From a virus, in the IMG/VR virus record IMGVR_UViG_3300042406_000429, positions 48,277-112,276 of that record: a stretch of DNA of 64,000 nt. The stretch is one strand, 5' to 3'. The position numbers were made by a program, and so were the translations under genes. Shown here one piece after another: positions 36,901 through 45,462 of the stretch. Below the pieces are notes generated by a model that was not told the DNA's origin, searched no databases, and saw only the letters and a program-made list of their open reading frames with translations. Numbering within the stretch: position 1 is the first letter of the stretch; every line of letters starts with the position of its first letter.

Positions 36901-38205
36901 ATGCAAAATTCAGTTCAGGTTTATGGTCAGCGTTGCAAGAAGAGTGGTAAGATTAACATTGGGTATAAATCCCCAAACGGTAAAGATTATTATAATTATA
37001 TTACTTCGCTTAAGAACGAAGAATTTTGGAAAGACTATTCTAAGGGTCTAGTGGAAAAGACTCTTTTGTTCGAAGGCGCTGCTGATCAAGATAATGTGGC
37101 GCAAACTCTAGAATGGTTTGCTCTTGATTATGGTACTAAAGTTAACAAGGATATGTTTTACATTGAGCGTAATAACGCTCATTGCGTAGATCTTTCGTTG
37201 CTAACACCAAACATGAAAAAGATTGTCATAGATTATATTGAAGGTAGAGGAAACGGTATTGAAGGAAAGAAGACAACATCAACTGATGTTGAGTTGGTTG
37301 AACGTCTTTCACAGAATGTAAAGTATCTTACTGACCTTAAAGACTATGAGACTCTTTCTATCTTTGAGGTCGAACAGTTTGAACGTAATCAGGTAAGAAC
37401 TGTTATTGTTGACCCTCATTCTGTTCGTGAGATTGTTACTCGAATGGAAGAGAATCCTTCCTTAGCAAGACAGGTGTTTAAGCCGATTGTTTGTGTCGTT
37501 AAGGATTGCGGCACGAAAATGATTGTCGATGGTAACACAAGGTTTGCTGCTGCCAAAAAGGCAAAGGGGTGGGATAGCGTTCCTGTTATTTTCATCCATG
37601 AATCAGAATTTGGTTCTAATGAATTGGAAAAGCAGAACAACTATGATTTGTTTGGTCTTTATGAAAACAGAGAATCTTTCGAGATCAAGAAGACAAACAG
37701 CAAAGAAGATTTGAAGCGTAATGTTATCAACTATCTTCTTAGCTTCAAGCTTGATTTTAATAAGAATGAAGACATAGAGAAGGCTCGCAAACTTATTTAC
37801 GAGCGTTTTACTTCTGTTGCTGCAACAAAAAAGCAGCTATCTGGTGCTCTTCAGTCTATTTTGACAGACTTCAATAAAGATCAGGCAGAACTAAAATATC
37901 AGAAGAACTTGATCACATATGATGATGCTTATTTGACACGTTACACTGCAAATAAGTATGAAGTGAAGGGAATTGCTGCAATTTATACTCACGGCACCAA
38001 ACTGAAATTTGGTGAAGCTATTGGATACGCTCTGCGACATATGCGATCAGAGAAGTTGAAGAAGGGTGCAATTGTAGTATACTATAAGAGCAAAGAAGAA
38101 TACTCAGAATCTGTTGAAAAGGGCTGGGTGGAAAATCTCAAAGAAGTAATCAAATACTGCAATCTTCCATTGGAGCTAGATGTCTTACCCGTATTCGAAA
38201 AGTAA
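36901..38205 (+). CDS. ParB/sulfiredoxin-fold protein in the modification island
   Basis: 434 residues from ATG 36901, chosen because agaggag lies upstream and the promoter lies just before. Residues ~110-220 form a ParB-like N-domain: DLKDYETLSIFEVEQFERNQ, then MIVDGNTRFAAAKKAKGWDSVPVIFI, the DGNxR signature of this fold. The C-terminal half is helical and unassigned. ParB-type proteins are reported beside phage base-modification enzymes; here it may bind DNA or use a nucleotide. Overlaps the next gene by 26 bases. Confidence 0.7.
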   Translation: MQNSVQVYGQRCKKSGKINIGYKSPNGKDYYNYITSLKNEEFWKDYSKGLVEKTLLFEGAADQDNVAQTLEWFALDYGTKVNKDMFYIERNNAHCVDLSLLTPNMKKIVIDYIEGRGNGIEGKKTTSTDVELVERLSQNVKYLTDLKDYETLSIFEVEQFERNQVRTVIVDPHSVREIVTRMEENPSLARQVFKPIVCVVKDCGTKMIVDGNTRFAAAKKAKGWDSVPVIFIHESEFGSNELEKQNNYDLFGLYENRESFEIKKTNSKEDLKRNVINYLLSFKLDFNKNEDIEKARKLIYERFTSVAATKKQLSGALQSILTDFNKDQAELKYQKNLITYDDAYLTRYTANKYEVKGIAAIYTHGTKLKFGEAIGYALRHMRSEKLKKGAIVVYYKSKEEYSESVEKGWVENLKEVIKYCNLPLELDVLPVFEK

Positions 38206-39172
38206 GCAAGACTTTATAAACTGGTATCGGTGGTCGCTTTCCATTAAGGATTGCGACCCCGCTATCTTTATGACCAATTACTTGTTCCGTAGGTTCGAGC
38301 ATAACAGAGAACAAAAACTCTGGATTGCTTGGATCTACGGCACAACGTATTATTTTCCAACAACTTGGGTGATATGGAATGAGTTTCCAGACATGGAACT
38401 TGTTGGTCTTGATCGCCTGAAAGATTGGAACAATCATAATTATAAAAGACTACGTTATCAAACAGACACTAAGTGGAACAAGGGTCATTTGCCTGCACAG
38501 TTTGAATCTTACAAAAACTGGGTTGGTGATCGTTCTCAAATTGAAGCGTTTCGCCCGTTCCTTACTGGAACACCAAGAGAAAACTTTGATGCGCTATGGG
38601 ACGAAGTTAAGACCAAGTTTCATAAGTTTGGTCGTTACTCAACTTGGTTTTATTTACAAACTCTTAAACAATGTTGTGGATTACCCATTGAACCAAGTAA
38701 CCTAATGCTTGACGATTATTCAGGTTCACGTTCACATCGTAACGGTTTATGTCTTGCTCTTGGGTTAGATGAATGGTATGATCAAAAACTAAACGCAAAA
38801 CAAATAAATTATCTTGACGGCCAAGCGTATTATATTCTAAAAGAAGTTCAGGAGGAATTTCCTGATACTGATTACTTTGATATGGAAACATGTCTCTGTT
38901 CTTTTAAAAAGTTATTCAGAGTTAAACATGGTCGTTACCTAAGTTATTATCTTGATCGTCAGGCAGAAGAAATTGCTCAATGCGAAAAGGATGGTTGGGA
39001 TGGAATTGATTGGCAACCCATGTGGGATGCTCGTGTTGAGACCCTAAATAATAAACTATTGACTAATCAAATAAACAATAGTAAAATGGCTTTATATAGT
39101 GAGAATGGTATTCTAGATTGCACAGGTTTGTTTGTTGAACCTGAAGCTGTTGGTATTGAAAGGTTTACATAA
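38180..39172 (+). CDS. Probable aGPT-pyrophosphorylase/5-hmdU-DNA-kinase helical-domain relative
   Basis: 330 residues. Trp/Tyr-rich helical protein with FRRFEHNREQKLWIAWIYG, FHKFGRYSTWFYLQTLKQCCG and LDDYSGSRSHRNGLCLALG. This pattern resembles the helical domain proteins (alpha-glutamyl/putrescinyl-thymine pyrophosphorylase group) that act after 5-hydroxymethyluracil kinases in phage thymine hypermodification. The adjacent P-loop kinase (TAATG overlap) strengthens the reading. The match is from memory of the family, not a search, so it remains probable. Confidence 0.55.
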   Translation: MSYPYSKSKQDFINWYRWSLSIKDCDPAIFMTNYLFRRFEHNREQKLWIAWIYGTTYYFPTTWVIWNEFPDMELVGLDRLKDWNNHNYKRLRYQTDTKWNKGHLPAQFESYKNWVGDRSQIEAFRPFLTGTPRENFDALWDEVKTKFHKFGRYSTWFYLQTLKQCCGLPIEPSNLMLDDYSGSRSHRNGLCLALGLDEWYDQKLNAKQINYLDGQAYYILKEVQEEFPDTDYFDMETCLCSFKKLFRVKHGRYLSYYLDRQAEEIAQCEKDGWDGIDWQPMWDARVETLNNKLLTNQINNSKMALYSENGILDCTGLFVEPEAVGIERFT

Positions 39173-39705
39173 TGAAAGTGATTGCGATTGGTGGCGAACC
39201 AGGTGCTGGTAAGTCTACATTAATGAAAGAGATTATGAAGAAGTATCTGTTTCTAGAACAGTTTACTCAAGTCAAATTAGTTCCCTATCATCAGGCTGGT
39301 GGTCTTTATATTCTAGGTAAGTATGAAGAGGGTGAAACCTTTTCCGGTACAGACCGTATGTCTATGGCCGTTCAGCCAGAAGCAGTTAAATTCCTAGCAA
39401 GTTTAGATAAAGATGCGGTTGTTCTTTTCGAGGGCGACCGCCTTTTCACATCCTCCTTTCTTGAACATTGCGTAGAAAATTATGACACAGAGATCCTTTA
39501 TTTGGAAACGGATAAAACTGTCCGTGAAGAAAGATATAAAGAACGTGGCAGTAACCAAAACGAAACGTGGCTTCAGGGCAGAGAAACTAAGATTGCAAAT
39601 ATTCTGTCAAACATGACGTTGATGTTTAACACTACTAAGATGAAAAACAATAATAAAGAAGATCAGCAAAAGATTATTGACTATATTATGGAGGTTATGA
39701 CTTAA
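39172..39705 (+). CDS. P-loop kinase, candidate hydroxymethyl-base DNA kinase
   Basis: 177 residues. Walker A GGEPGAGKST at 7-16, a Walker B-like VVLFEGDRLF near 80, and a basic lid REERYKERGSNQNETWLQGRETK near 120-140. It has the size and layout of small nucleotide kinases. In known thymine hypermodification pathways such a kinase phosphorylates 5-hydroxymethyl bases in DNA. Coupled to genes on both sides. Substrate inferred from context. Confidence 0.72.
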   Translation: MKVIAIGGEPGAGKSTLMKEIMKKYLFLEQFTQVKLVPYHQAGGLYILGKYEEGETFSGTDRMSMAVQPEAVKFLASLDKDAVVLFEGDRLFTSSFLEHCVENYDTEILYLETDKTVREERYKERGSNQNETWLQGRETKIANILSNMTLMFNTTKMKNNNKEDQQKIIDYIMEVMT

Positions 39706-40076
39706 TGACAAGATTAGATGGTGAAGGATGTGATATTCGAGAAACATGGGTTCCACTCACTAAGATTATTAATGATACAAGAATGAAAAATTCCACTGAA
39801 CCTAAATATAAATACAAGGAAGACGAAATTATTCGTGACTTCCATGCCTATATTGATAAGACATATGGGCAGCATTATATGACTGAAGAGCAGAATATAG
39901 AATGTTTTGATGTGTGGCTCGCCCTCGGTGACTCAATGCCCACCTTCCGAAACACAGCTATCAAGTATCTTTGGCGCTATGGAAAAAAACATGGCAGCAA
40001 TAAAGATGACTTGCTAAAAGTTCTTCATTATGTTATAATGATGTTGTATGCAGATCACTACAAGGATAAGAAATGA
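39705..40076 (+). CDS. DUF3310-like protein
   Basis: 123 residues. The C-terminal part FRNTAIKYLWRYGKKHGSNKDDLLKVLHYVIMML matches the DUF3310 pattern (N-x-x-KYL-R-G-K, then DL-K---Y) of small phage proteins sometimes called nucleotide-kinase-like. No P-loop is visible, so I assign no activity. It overlaps the zinc-ribbon gene by ATGA. Confidence 0.65.
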   Translation: MTRLDGEGCDIRETWVPLTKIINDTRMKNSTEPKYKYKEDEIIRDFHAYIDKTYGQHYMTEEQNIECFDVWLALGDSMPTFRNTAIKYLWRYGKKHGSNKDDLLKVLHYVIMMLYADHYKDKK

Positions 40077-40261
40077 GAACTCTTGAAGAGTATGAAGAAG
40101 AAAAGAGAAATGTAAGAATGAATCATGGTACTGGTATTCAGTGTCCTGCGTGCGGCGATGAGTTGGTAGAATCACAGCCTAATATGATCTTGACTTCTCA
40201 TCCTCCTCGAAAAGAAGTTCATTGTCAATCATGTAATTATAAAAATACTATTACAGCATAG
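40073..40261 (+). CDS. Small zinc-ribbon protein
   Basis: 62 residues with two CxxC pairs (CPACGDEL and CQSCNYKN) 31 residues apart, so a single zinc ribbon. It may bind DNA or RNA or act as an accessory subunit. No further identification is possible. Confidence 0.65.
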   Translation: MRTLEEYEEEKRNVRMNHGTGIQCPACGDELVESQPNMILTSHPPRKEVHCQSCNYKNTITA

Positions 40262-40272
40262 AAAGGTATATT

Positions 40273-41145
40273 ATGGAAATTAAGATTCCTATTGAAAAGT
40301 TGAGAGAGCGTGGTTTGTTTGTTGCTGCGCCTATGTATGGTGGACAATGCGCTGGTATGTTTGCTAAGTCTGCTTCAGATCTAGCATCTATTTGTACGCA
40401 GTATAATATTCCATTACAGTTTTATTATTTGTTTAATGAATCTCTAATTACTCGTGCACGTAATTATTGCTGTGATGAGTTCATGCGTTCTAACATGCAG
40501 CATCTAATGTTTATTGATTCTGACATTGGATTCAATCCTCAAGACGTTATTGCTCTTATGGCTCTTCAGGCCAATGAAGAAGAGAAGTATGACATTATTG
40601 GAGGTCCATATCCTAAGAAGTGTATCTCTTGGGAAAAGATTAAGCACGCTGTGGATAAGGGCGTTGCTGACGATGATCCAAATGTTCTTGAAAGATATGT
40701 TGGCGATTATGTGTTTAATCCAAAGGGTGGACAGCAATCTATTCCTGTCAATGAGCCAGTAGAGGTTCTTGAGATTGGAACAGGCTTTATGATGGTCTCG
40801 AAGAATGCCATGCAAAAGTTTTACGATCACTATAAAGACAAGTATAGTTATAAGCCTGATCACGTGCGCACAGAACATTTCGATGGCACTCGCGAGATCC
40901 TTATGTATTTCCAGGCAGAAATCGATCCAGTTTCTAAGCGTTATCTTTCAGAAGATTATTGGTTCTGTCAGAAGGCGCAGGACATTGGTCTACGCACATG
41001 GTTCTGTCCATGGATGAAGTTGCAGCACGTCGGAACTTATATCTTTGGTGGTTCGCTTGCTGATCTTGCTTCAATTGGTGTTTCTGCAACAGCAGACCCA
41101 GGAGCAATCAAATCAAAGAAAATGATGAAGTCAAAAAATAAGTGA
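40273..41145 (+). CDS. GT-A-type glycosyltransferase, candidate DNA glycosyltransferase
   Basis: 290 residues. LFVAAPMYGGQC at the start, NYCCDEFMRS, then HLMFIDSDIGFNPQD carries a DxD metal/sugar-nucleotide motif. The acceptor-side SEDYWFCQKAQDIGLRTW and LQHVGTYIFGG are typical of family 2-like phage glycosyltransferases. It closes the modification island, directly before the clamp gene. Phage TET/JBP clusters commonly include such enzymes to glycosylate the hydroxymethyl base; protein glycosylation is the alternative. Confidence 0.72.
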   Translation: MEIKIPIEKLRERGLFVAAPMYGGQCAGMFAKSASDLASICTQYNIPLQFYYLFNESLITRARNYCCDEFMRSNMQHLMFIDSDIGFNPQDVIALMALQANEEEKYDIIGGPYPKKCISWEKIKHAVDKGVADDDPNVLERYVGDYVFNPKGGQQSIPVNEPVEVLEIGTGFMMVSKNAMQKFYDHYKDKYSYKPDHVRTEHFDGTREILMYFQAEIDPVSKRYLSEDYWFCQKAQDIGLRTWFCPWMKLQHVGTYIFGGSLADLASIGVSATADPGAIKSKKMMKSKNK

Positions 41146-41160
41146 TAGGAGAAATATATT

Positions 41161-41814
41161 ATGAAGATTGATACAGATACAGTTAATGTTTTGAAGAACT
41201 TTGCGAAGATCAATCCATCCATTGTTGTTCAGGAAGGCAATGTTCTTAAGACCATTTCGCCAACCAAGACAATCATGGCAAAGGCAAAGGTTAAGACCGA
41301 CTTTGATAGACGATTTGCAATCTATAATCTCGATCGTTTCATTTCGATCGTTAGCACTTTCACTGATCCAGATTTTAAGTTTGGAGATAAGTCTGTTGAC
41401 ATTTCTGACAATAATCGTAAGACTCATTATGTGTATGCTGACGAAAGCACGGTAACAAAGGCTCCGGAAAGAGAAATCAATCTTCCTTCGGTTGATGTTA
41501 CTTTTCGTTTGACTAATGATAATCTCAAGGATGTTGAGAAGGCAGCAGGCATTCTTGCTCTTCCTGAGATTGTTGTTATGGGTGATGGTAAGAACCTTTA
41601 TCTACAGGCTGCTGATTCTAAGAATCCTTCTGGCGACATCTATTCTGTTCAGATTGGTGATACTGATAAGGCATTCAAGGCAATCTTTAAGGCTGAGAAT
41701 ATTAAGATCATTCCGGGCGATTATGATGTTAATATTTCATCAAAGGGTATCTCCCATTTTGTTCATGATGATGTAGAATATTATATTGCCGTGGAATCAA
41801 GTTCTACCTTTTGA
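41161..41814 (+). CDS. 45: Sliding clamp gp45
   Basis: 217 residues (T4 228). TVNVLKNFAKINPSIVVQEGNVLKTISPTKTIMAKA and the C-terminal GISHFVHDDVEYYIAVESSSTF match T4-type clamps. It tethers the polymerase and, with gp55, activates late promoters. Its stop overlaps the end of the opposite-strand GIY-YIG gene by 11 bases. Confidence 0.93.
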   Translation: MKIDTDTVNVLKNFAKINPSIVVQEGNVLKTISPTKTIMAKAKVKTDFDRRFAIYNLDRFISIVSTFTDPDFKFGDKSVDISDNNRKTHYVYADESTVTKAPEREINLPSVDVTFRLTNDNLKDVEKAAGILALPEIVVMGDGKNLYLQAADSKNPSGDIYSVQIGDTDKAFKAIFKAENIKIIPGDYDVNISSKGISHFVHDDVEYYIAVESSSTF

Positions 41815-42355
41815 TAGTTTTTTCTCTTAGGCGATAGAAATTAGGATATTTTGGGTTGTCCAGTCTTTTGCGTATAGATATTCCAGGATATGCTTCTTGG
41901 GCTTTGCCTACTGAATCATATTCGATACCTTCGCAAATGACTGGACATTTATTTGCTTGAATCATTTTTTCTCTGGCAGCAACGAGATAGATTGCAGTAT
42001 CTGTTCTTTTCTTTCCAAACATTGGATTTTTTTGACCTGATATATCTCTTTGTTTTATTGCAGTAATATAATTTGGGGATTGAGAAGTATCTCCTCCATC
42101 TCCTCCGGAGGTCATATTATATTCGGGCGATAATTCTGATATCCAAAACGATTCTCTTTCGTTCAAGTTTTCAGTTTTTTCTATTATTTCTATGTTGAAA
42201 TTATCGAACCCATGTTTTCGCATAGATTTATAGAGGTAGGTGTTACCAGTTTTATGGTTGTAGAAATGGCGTTTAAATCTTTCTTTGGCGGTTTTTGTAG
42301 TTTTACCTACGTAAATTTTGCCATTGATAAGGTTGGTGATTTTATATATAATCAT
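41804..42355 (-). CDS. GIY-YIG homing endonuclease with NUMOD motifs
   Basis: 183 residues. The nuclease domain has YKITNLINGKIYVGKTTKT, then Arg in AKERFKRHFYNH and the metal Glu in LNERESFWISEL. A NUMOD3-like motif (SGQKNPMFGKKRTD) and a DNA-binding tail follow. It sits backwards between gp45 and gp44, splitting a very conserved gene pair without harming either. It has its own TATAAATA promoter and a structured leader shared with the gene at 52230. Confidence 0.9.
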   Translation of the reverse strand: MIIYKITNLINGKIYVGKTTKTAKERFKRHFYNHKTGNTYLYKSMRKHGFDNFNIEIIEKTENLNERESFWISELSPEYNMTSGGDGGDTSQSPNYITAIKQRDISGQKNPMFGKKRTDTAIYLVAAREKMIQANKCPVICEGIEYDSVGKAQEAYPGISIRKRLDNPKYPNFYRLREKTIKR

Positions 42356-42423
42356 ATGCTGGCGCTCCTAATTAGCGTTAGAGTAGGTAGGAGTGGGGAC
42401 TCCGTGACCTACGCTTATTTATA
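42356..42423 (-). promoter_or_regulatory. Late promoter and structured leader of the GIY-YIG gene
   Basis: On the minus strand TATAAATA (42416-42423) is followed by nested arms: AGCGT/ACGCT (42411-42415 with 42374-42378), GTAGG/CCTAC, and GGAGT/ACTCC (42399-42403 with 42390-42394). The aggag RBS follows. The same layout precedes the gene at 52230, with compensatory base changes. Confidence 0.75.
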
Positions 42424-42440
42424 TAATGGAGAATTTTGAC

Positions 42441-43379
42441 ATGGATGAACATTTTATCTGGACTGAAAAATACAGACCTAAGACTATTGAAGAAACTATT
42501 CTTCCTTGTGATTTGAAGGCAACATTCCAACAGTTTGTTGATCAAAAGAATATCCCTAATTTAATCCTAGCAGGAACAGCAGGTGTCGGTAAGACGACCG
42601 TAGCACGTGCTATGCTAGAACAGCTTGGTTGTGATTATATCGTCATTAATGGATCTATGAATGGAAATATCGACACACTTCGTAACGAAATACTCAACTT
42701 TGCGTCATCCGTATCACTTTCCGGTGGCAGGAAATATGTCATCCTTGACGAAGCGGATTATCTTAATGCCAATTCTACTCAACCCGCACTTCGCAATTTT
42801 ATGGAAGAGTTCTCAAGAAACTGCGGGTTCATTCTTACGTGCAACTTCAAGAACCGTATCATTGAACCTTTGCATTCAAGATGCTCGGTAATTGATTTTA
42901 AAATTAGCAAGAAGGCTATGGCCAAGCTTGCTACGCAGTTCTTCAAGAGAGTTACATTTATTCTTGAATCAGAAAGCATTGAGTTTGATAAGGCTGTTGT
43001 TGCTGAAGTAATCAATAAGCACTTCCCAGATTGGCGGCGAGTCCTTAACGAGCTTCAGCGTTATTCAGCGACTGGTAAGATTGACTCTGGCATTCTAGCA
43101 AATATGACAGAGACTTCTATCAAGGATCTTGTTAAGTTGATGAAGGAACAGAATTATACTGAAATCCGTAAGTGGGTAAAAAATAATCTAGATACGGATG
43201 TTAATTATCTTTATAATCAGTTCTATGAAATTTCGTCTGATATTTGCACTAAGCAAACAGCACCAGTGTTGGTTCTACAGCTAGCAAAATATCAATACCA
43301 GAATGCTTTTGCTGCAAATCCTGAAATTAATTTTATGGCATTTCTAGTTCAAGTTATGATTGAATGTGAGTTTGTGTGA
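42441..43379 (+). CDS. 44: Clamp loader large subunit gp44
   Basis: 312 residues from ATG 42441 (ggag nine bases upstream); an in-frame ATG at 42426 lacks an RBS. AAA+ motifs: Walker A LAGTAGVGKTT at 43-53, Walker B YVILDEADYL, sensor 1 FILTCNF, and the arginine-finger segment LHSRCSVIDF. Four copies with gp62 load gp45 onto DNA. Stop overlaps gp62 (TGATG). Confidence 0.94.
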   Translation: MDEHFIWTEKYRPKTIEETILPCDLKATFQQFVDQKNIPNLILAGTAGVGKTTVARAMLEQLGCDYIVINGSMNGNIDTLRNEILNFASSVSLSGGRKYVILDEADYLNANSTQPALRNFMEEFSRNCGFILTCNFKNRIIEPLHSRCSVIDFKISKKAMAKLATQFFKRVTFILESESIEFDKAVVAEVINKHFPDWRRVLNELQRYSATGKIDSGILANMTETSIKDLVKLMKEQNYTEIRKWVKNNLDTDVNYLYNQFYEISSDICTKQTAPVLVLQLAKYQYQNAFAANPEINFMAFLVQVMIECEFV

Positions 43380-43834
43380 TGGCTAAGTTTTTAGACGTTA
43401 CGTTACAGGAAAGAAAAGAGCCTGAACAAGAAATTAAAATACAGAAACCAAGGTATGACTGGAGATTTGAAAACTCAATAACTTCTGGTAAAGAGGTTGA
43501 CGTTGATTCAGAGTATAGCCAATGGAGAACTAATAGCGTTTTATCAAACTATAGAGAAACAATTCTTTATGCTAATGAAATGAATTGTCACTATGGTGTG
43601 ACAGATCAAATGCATTATGATTATCTTTATAATTCTATAAGAAAAAGAAAGATGAGAGGCGTTAAAGAAACTGATAAAGAAAAGGCTGACCGTAAGAAGA
43701 AAGAAGAACTCCAAACCTTGGTTTCTAATTATTATAAATACAATATTGTGCGCACTAAAGAAGCATTAAAGATTCTTACGCCACAACAAATTGAACTTAT
43801 AAAAAATAAAAATAATAAAGGTGGAGTCAAATGA
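43379..43834 (+). CDS. 62: Clamp loader small subunit gp62
   Basis: 151 residues (T4 187), placed between gp44 and regA. TILYANEMNCHYGVTDQMHYDYLYNSIRKRKM matches the conserved central part of gp62. The C-terminal arm is basic. Start at the overlap ATG rather than the preceding GTG. Confidence 0.82.
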   Translation: MAKFLDVTLQERKEPEQEIKIQKPRYDWRFENSITSGKEVDVDSEYSQWRTNSVLSNYRETILYANEMNCHYGVTDQMHYDYLYNSIRKRKMRGVKETDKEKADRKKKEELQTLVSNYYKYNIVRTKEALKILTPQQIELIKNKNNKGGVK

Positions 43835-44232
43835 ATGAACTTTTAGATTCTTTAATTGAGGTGAAGATTGCTGAAGAAGAAGATTTTCTCAAGATCAAAG
43901 AAACCCTAACTCGTATAGGTGTTGCTTCACGTAAAGAGAAAAAACTTTATCAGTCCTGCCATATTTTTCATAAGCAGGGTAAGTATTATATTGTCCATTT
44001 TAAAGAAATGTTTACTATAGACGGTAAGCCTTCTAATTTTTCTGACGAAGATAAAGGTCGTCGTAATAAGATTATTCAGCTACTTCAAGAATGGGGTTTG
44101 TTGAAAGTTGTAGACCCAGAGCGTATTAACGAGCCATTAGCTTCAATGAGTCAGATTAAGATTATCAACCATAAAGAAAAGCATGAATGGACTTTAGAAA
44201 CTAAATATAATATGGGTCGGAAGAAAAAGTAA
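43831..44232 (+). CDS. regA: Translational repressor RegA
   Basis: 133 residues (T4 122). DFLKIKETLTRIGVASRKEKKLYQSCHIFHKQGKYYIVHFKEMF (first half) is nearly the T4 RegA sequence. It blocks translation of early mRNAs by binding at their start regions. Overlaps the gp62 end by four bases. Confidence 0.95.
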   Translation: MNELLDSLIEVKIAEEEDFLKIKETLTRIGVASRKEKKLYQSCHIFHKQGKYYIVHFKEMFTIDGKPSNFSDEDKGRRNKIIQLLQEWGLLKVVDPERINEPLASMSQIKIINHKEKHEWTLETKYNMGRKKK

Positions 44233-44248
44233 TTGAAGGAATTATATT

Positions 44249-44587
44249 ATGTGGCCATTTAAAGTTGAGAAAAGAACTAATACACCCGCTGAAGAAAAGT
44301 TAGAACTTATTAAAAACATTCTATTTCCTCAACCTAAATTGATGGAAGACATGGACGAAGGCGGACAGTTTCATAAGTGGCAAGTTGACTATTCTGCAGA
44401 TATGAATTTGAACGCAGCATTGATTGATCTTCAAGAAGGTCATAATGATAAAGCTGTTCATAATACTATTATCGATATTGAAGATCGGCTTATCAAAGTT
44501 CGAGATATTCTTGAAGAACATATGCAGATAAGTAAAGAAGCTGAATATATAGTTGTTGAGAACTTGAAGGAAGAGGTCGATGAATGA
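44249..44587 (+). CDS. Unknown early protein
   Basis: 112 residues, acidic and mainly helical, starting after gaaggaatt. No motif recognised. It overlaps the next small gene by eight bases, so the two are co-translated downstream of regA. Confidence 0.6.
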   Translation: MWPFKVEKRTNTPAEEKLELIKNILFPQPKLMEDMDEGGQFHKWQVDYSADMNLNAALIDLQEGHNDKAVHNTIIDIEDRLIKVRDILEEHMQISKEAEYIVVENLKEEVDE

Positions 44588-44771
44588 CGATAAACTGTAT
44601 ATCAAGTATTCAGAAATATTGCCTATAGTTTTAGAGGCTGTTATTGACTCTAGATACAAGTATCTAAGACAATTAGACTATGAGAATCATAGATATGCTC
44701 GAGAAATACTTGAACAAGAGTATAAACCTTCAGTAGAGAAATTGAAACAAATCTTAGAAATTATCGCTTGA
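44580..44771 (+). CDS. Unknown small helical protein
   Basis: 63 residues, rich in Tyr, Leu and Glu, probably two long helices. RBS gaagagg lies in the preceding gene's end. Its last codons overlap the -35 box of the next promoter. Confidence 0.6.
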   Translation: MNDDKLYIKYSEILPIVLEAVIDSRYKYLRQLDYENHRYAREILEQEYKPSVEKLKQILEIIA

Positions 44772-44796
44772 CTTTTTTCTGAGTCAGGGGTATGAT
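44768..44796 (+). promoter_or_regulatory. Early-type promoter
   Basis: TTGACT, 17 bases, TATGAT. It lies 22 bases before the gene at 44818. Confidence 0.75.
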
Positions 44797-44817
44797 AGAC
44801 AAAGTTAGGAGATAACT

Positions 44818-45246
44818 ATGTCTATGCACATTCTTCCAGCCTATTATACGACGACTGTTAGCAAGCGTAAACAGAGCCGTAAGAATAAGGCTAAGTCCAA
44901 GCTAGTCTCGGACCACGATAGATGGTTGATATCAAAGGGTCTTCACCCGGATCAAATAAAATCTAAAAAAGACAAAAAATCGCTTGACTTATCGTTCAGA
45001 AAAGAGTATAATGAGTCTATGGTGGTTGATCGTTCTACTCGCCATTACGACGACAAGGCGCTAGTCGCCGGTGATTGTTCGAAGCGAGATATTATGACTA
45101 ACCTTCACAAAGAGCCAGAGCACGTTCAGAAGGAAATCCTGAAGAAAGCGAGTCTGGTTATGCCGCTATATAACAAAGGCGGATTGCAATATGCTGGTCC
45201 CGATGTCGATTTGACGACAGTAGGAACCAAATCTAGAAGAGGATGA
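44818..45246 (+). CDS. Conserved phage protein of unknown function
   Basis: 142 residues. The start MSMHILPAYYTTTVSKRKQSRKNKAK and the middle DHDRWLISKGLHPDQI are shared with many phage proteins of unknown function. Very basic N-terminus. RBS aggagata. A second promoter lies inside the gene (44984). Confidence 0.65.
   Translation: MSMHILPAYYTTTVSKRKQSRKNKAKSKLVSDHDRWLISKGLHPDQIKSKKDKKSLDLSFRKEYNESMVVDRSTRHYDDKALVAGDCSKRDIMTNLHKEPEHVQKEILKKASLVMPLYNKGGLQYAGPDVDLTTVGTKSRRG
44984..45012 (+). promoter_or_regulatory. Early-type promoter inside the preceding gene
   Basis: TTGACT, 17 bases, TATAAT: a perfect -10 and five of six -35 bases. It could feed the small genes at 45248-45917 separately. 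Confidence 0.7.
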
Positions 45247-45247
45247 T

Positions 45248-45445
45248 ATGGCTACGGTTAAGCTAAGTGACTCATTTATGAATGTTTCGGATAGTGTTAC
45301 TGTCAACCGTTACGAGAACGGTTGGATGGTAGAGGTTAGTGGTAACGATCAAGAAGATAGCTGGCAGAACAAAAAGTTTATCTTCGCTGATCTAAAAAAT
45401 GTCTTTACTTTCCTCGAAGAATATAGTAAGATTAAGTTAACCTAA
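45248..45445 (+). CDS. Small unknown protein
   Basis: 65 residues starting after agaggatgat. The pattern ENGWMVEVSGNDQEDSWQNKKFIFADLKNVFTFLEEYSKI suggests a small beta-hairpin plus helix. Widespread type among phage early genes; no function known. Confidence 0.6.
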   Translation: MATVKLSDSFMNVSDSVTVNRYENGWMVEVSGNDQEDSWQNKKFIFADLKNVFTFLEEYSKIKLT

Positions 45446-45462
45446 GAAAAGGAGTTACGGAT

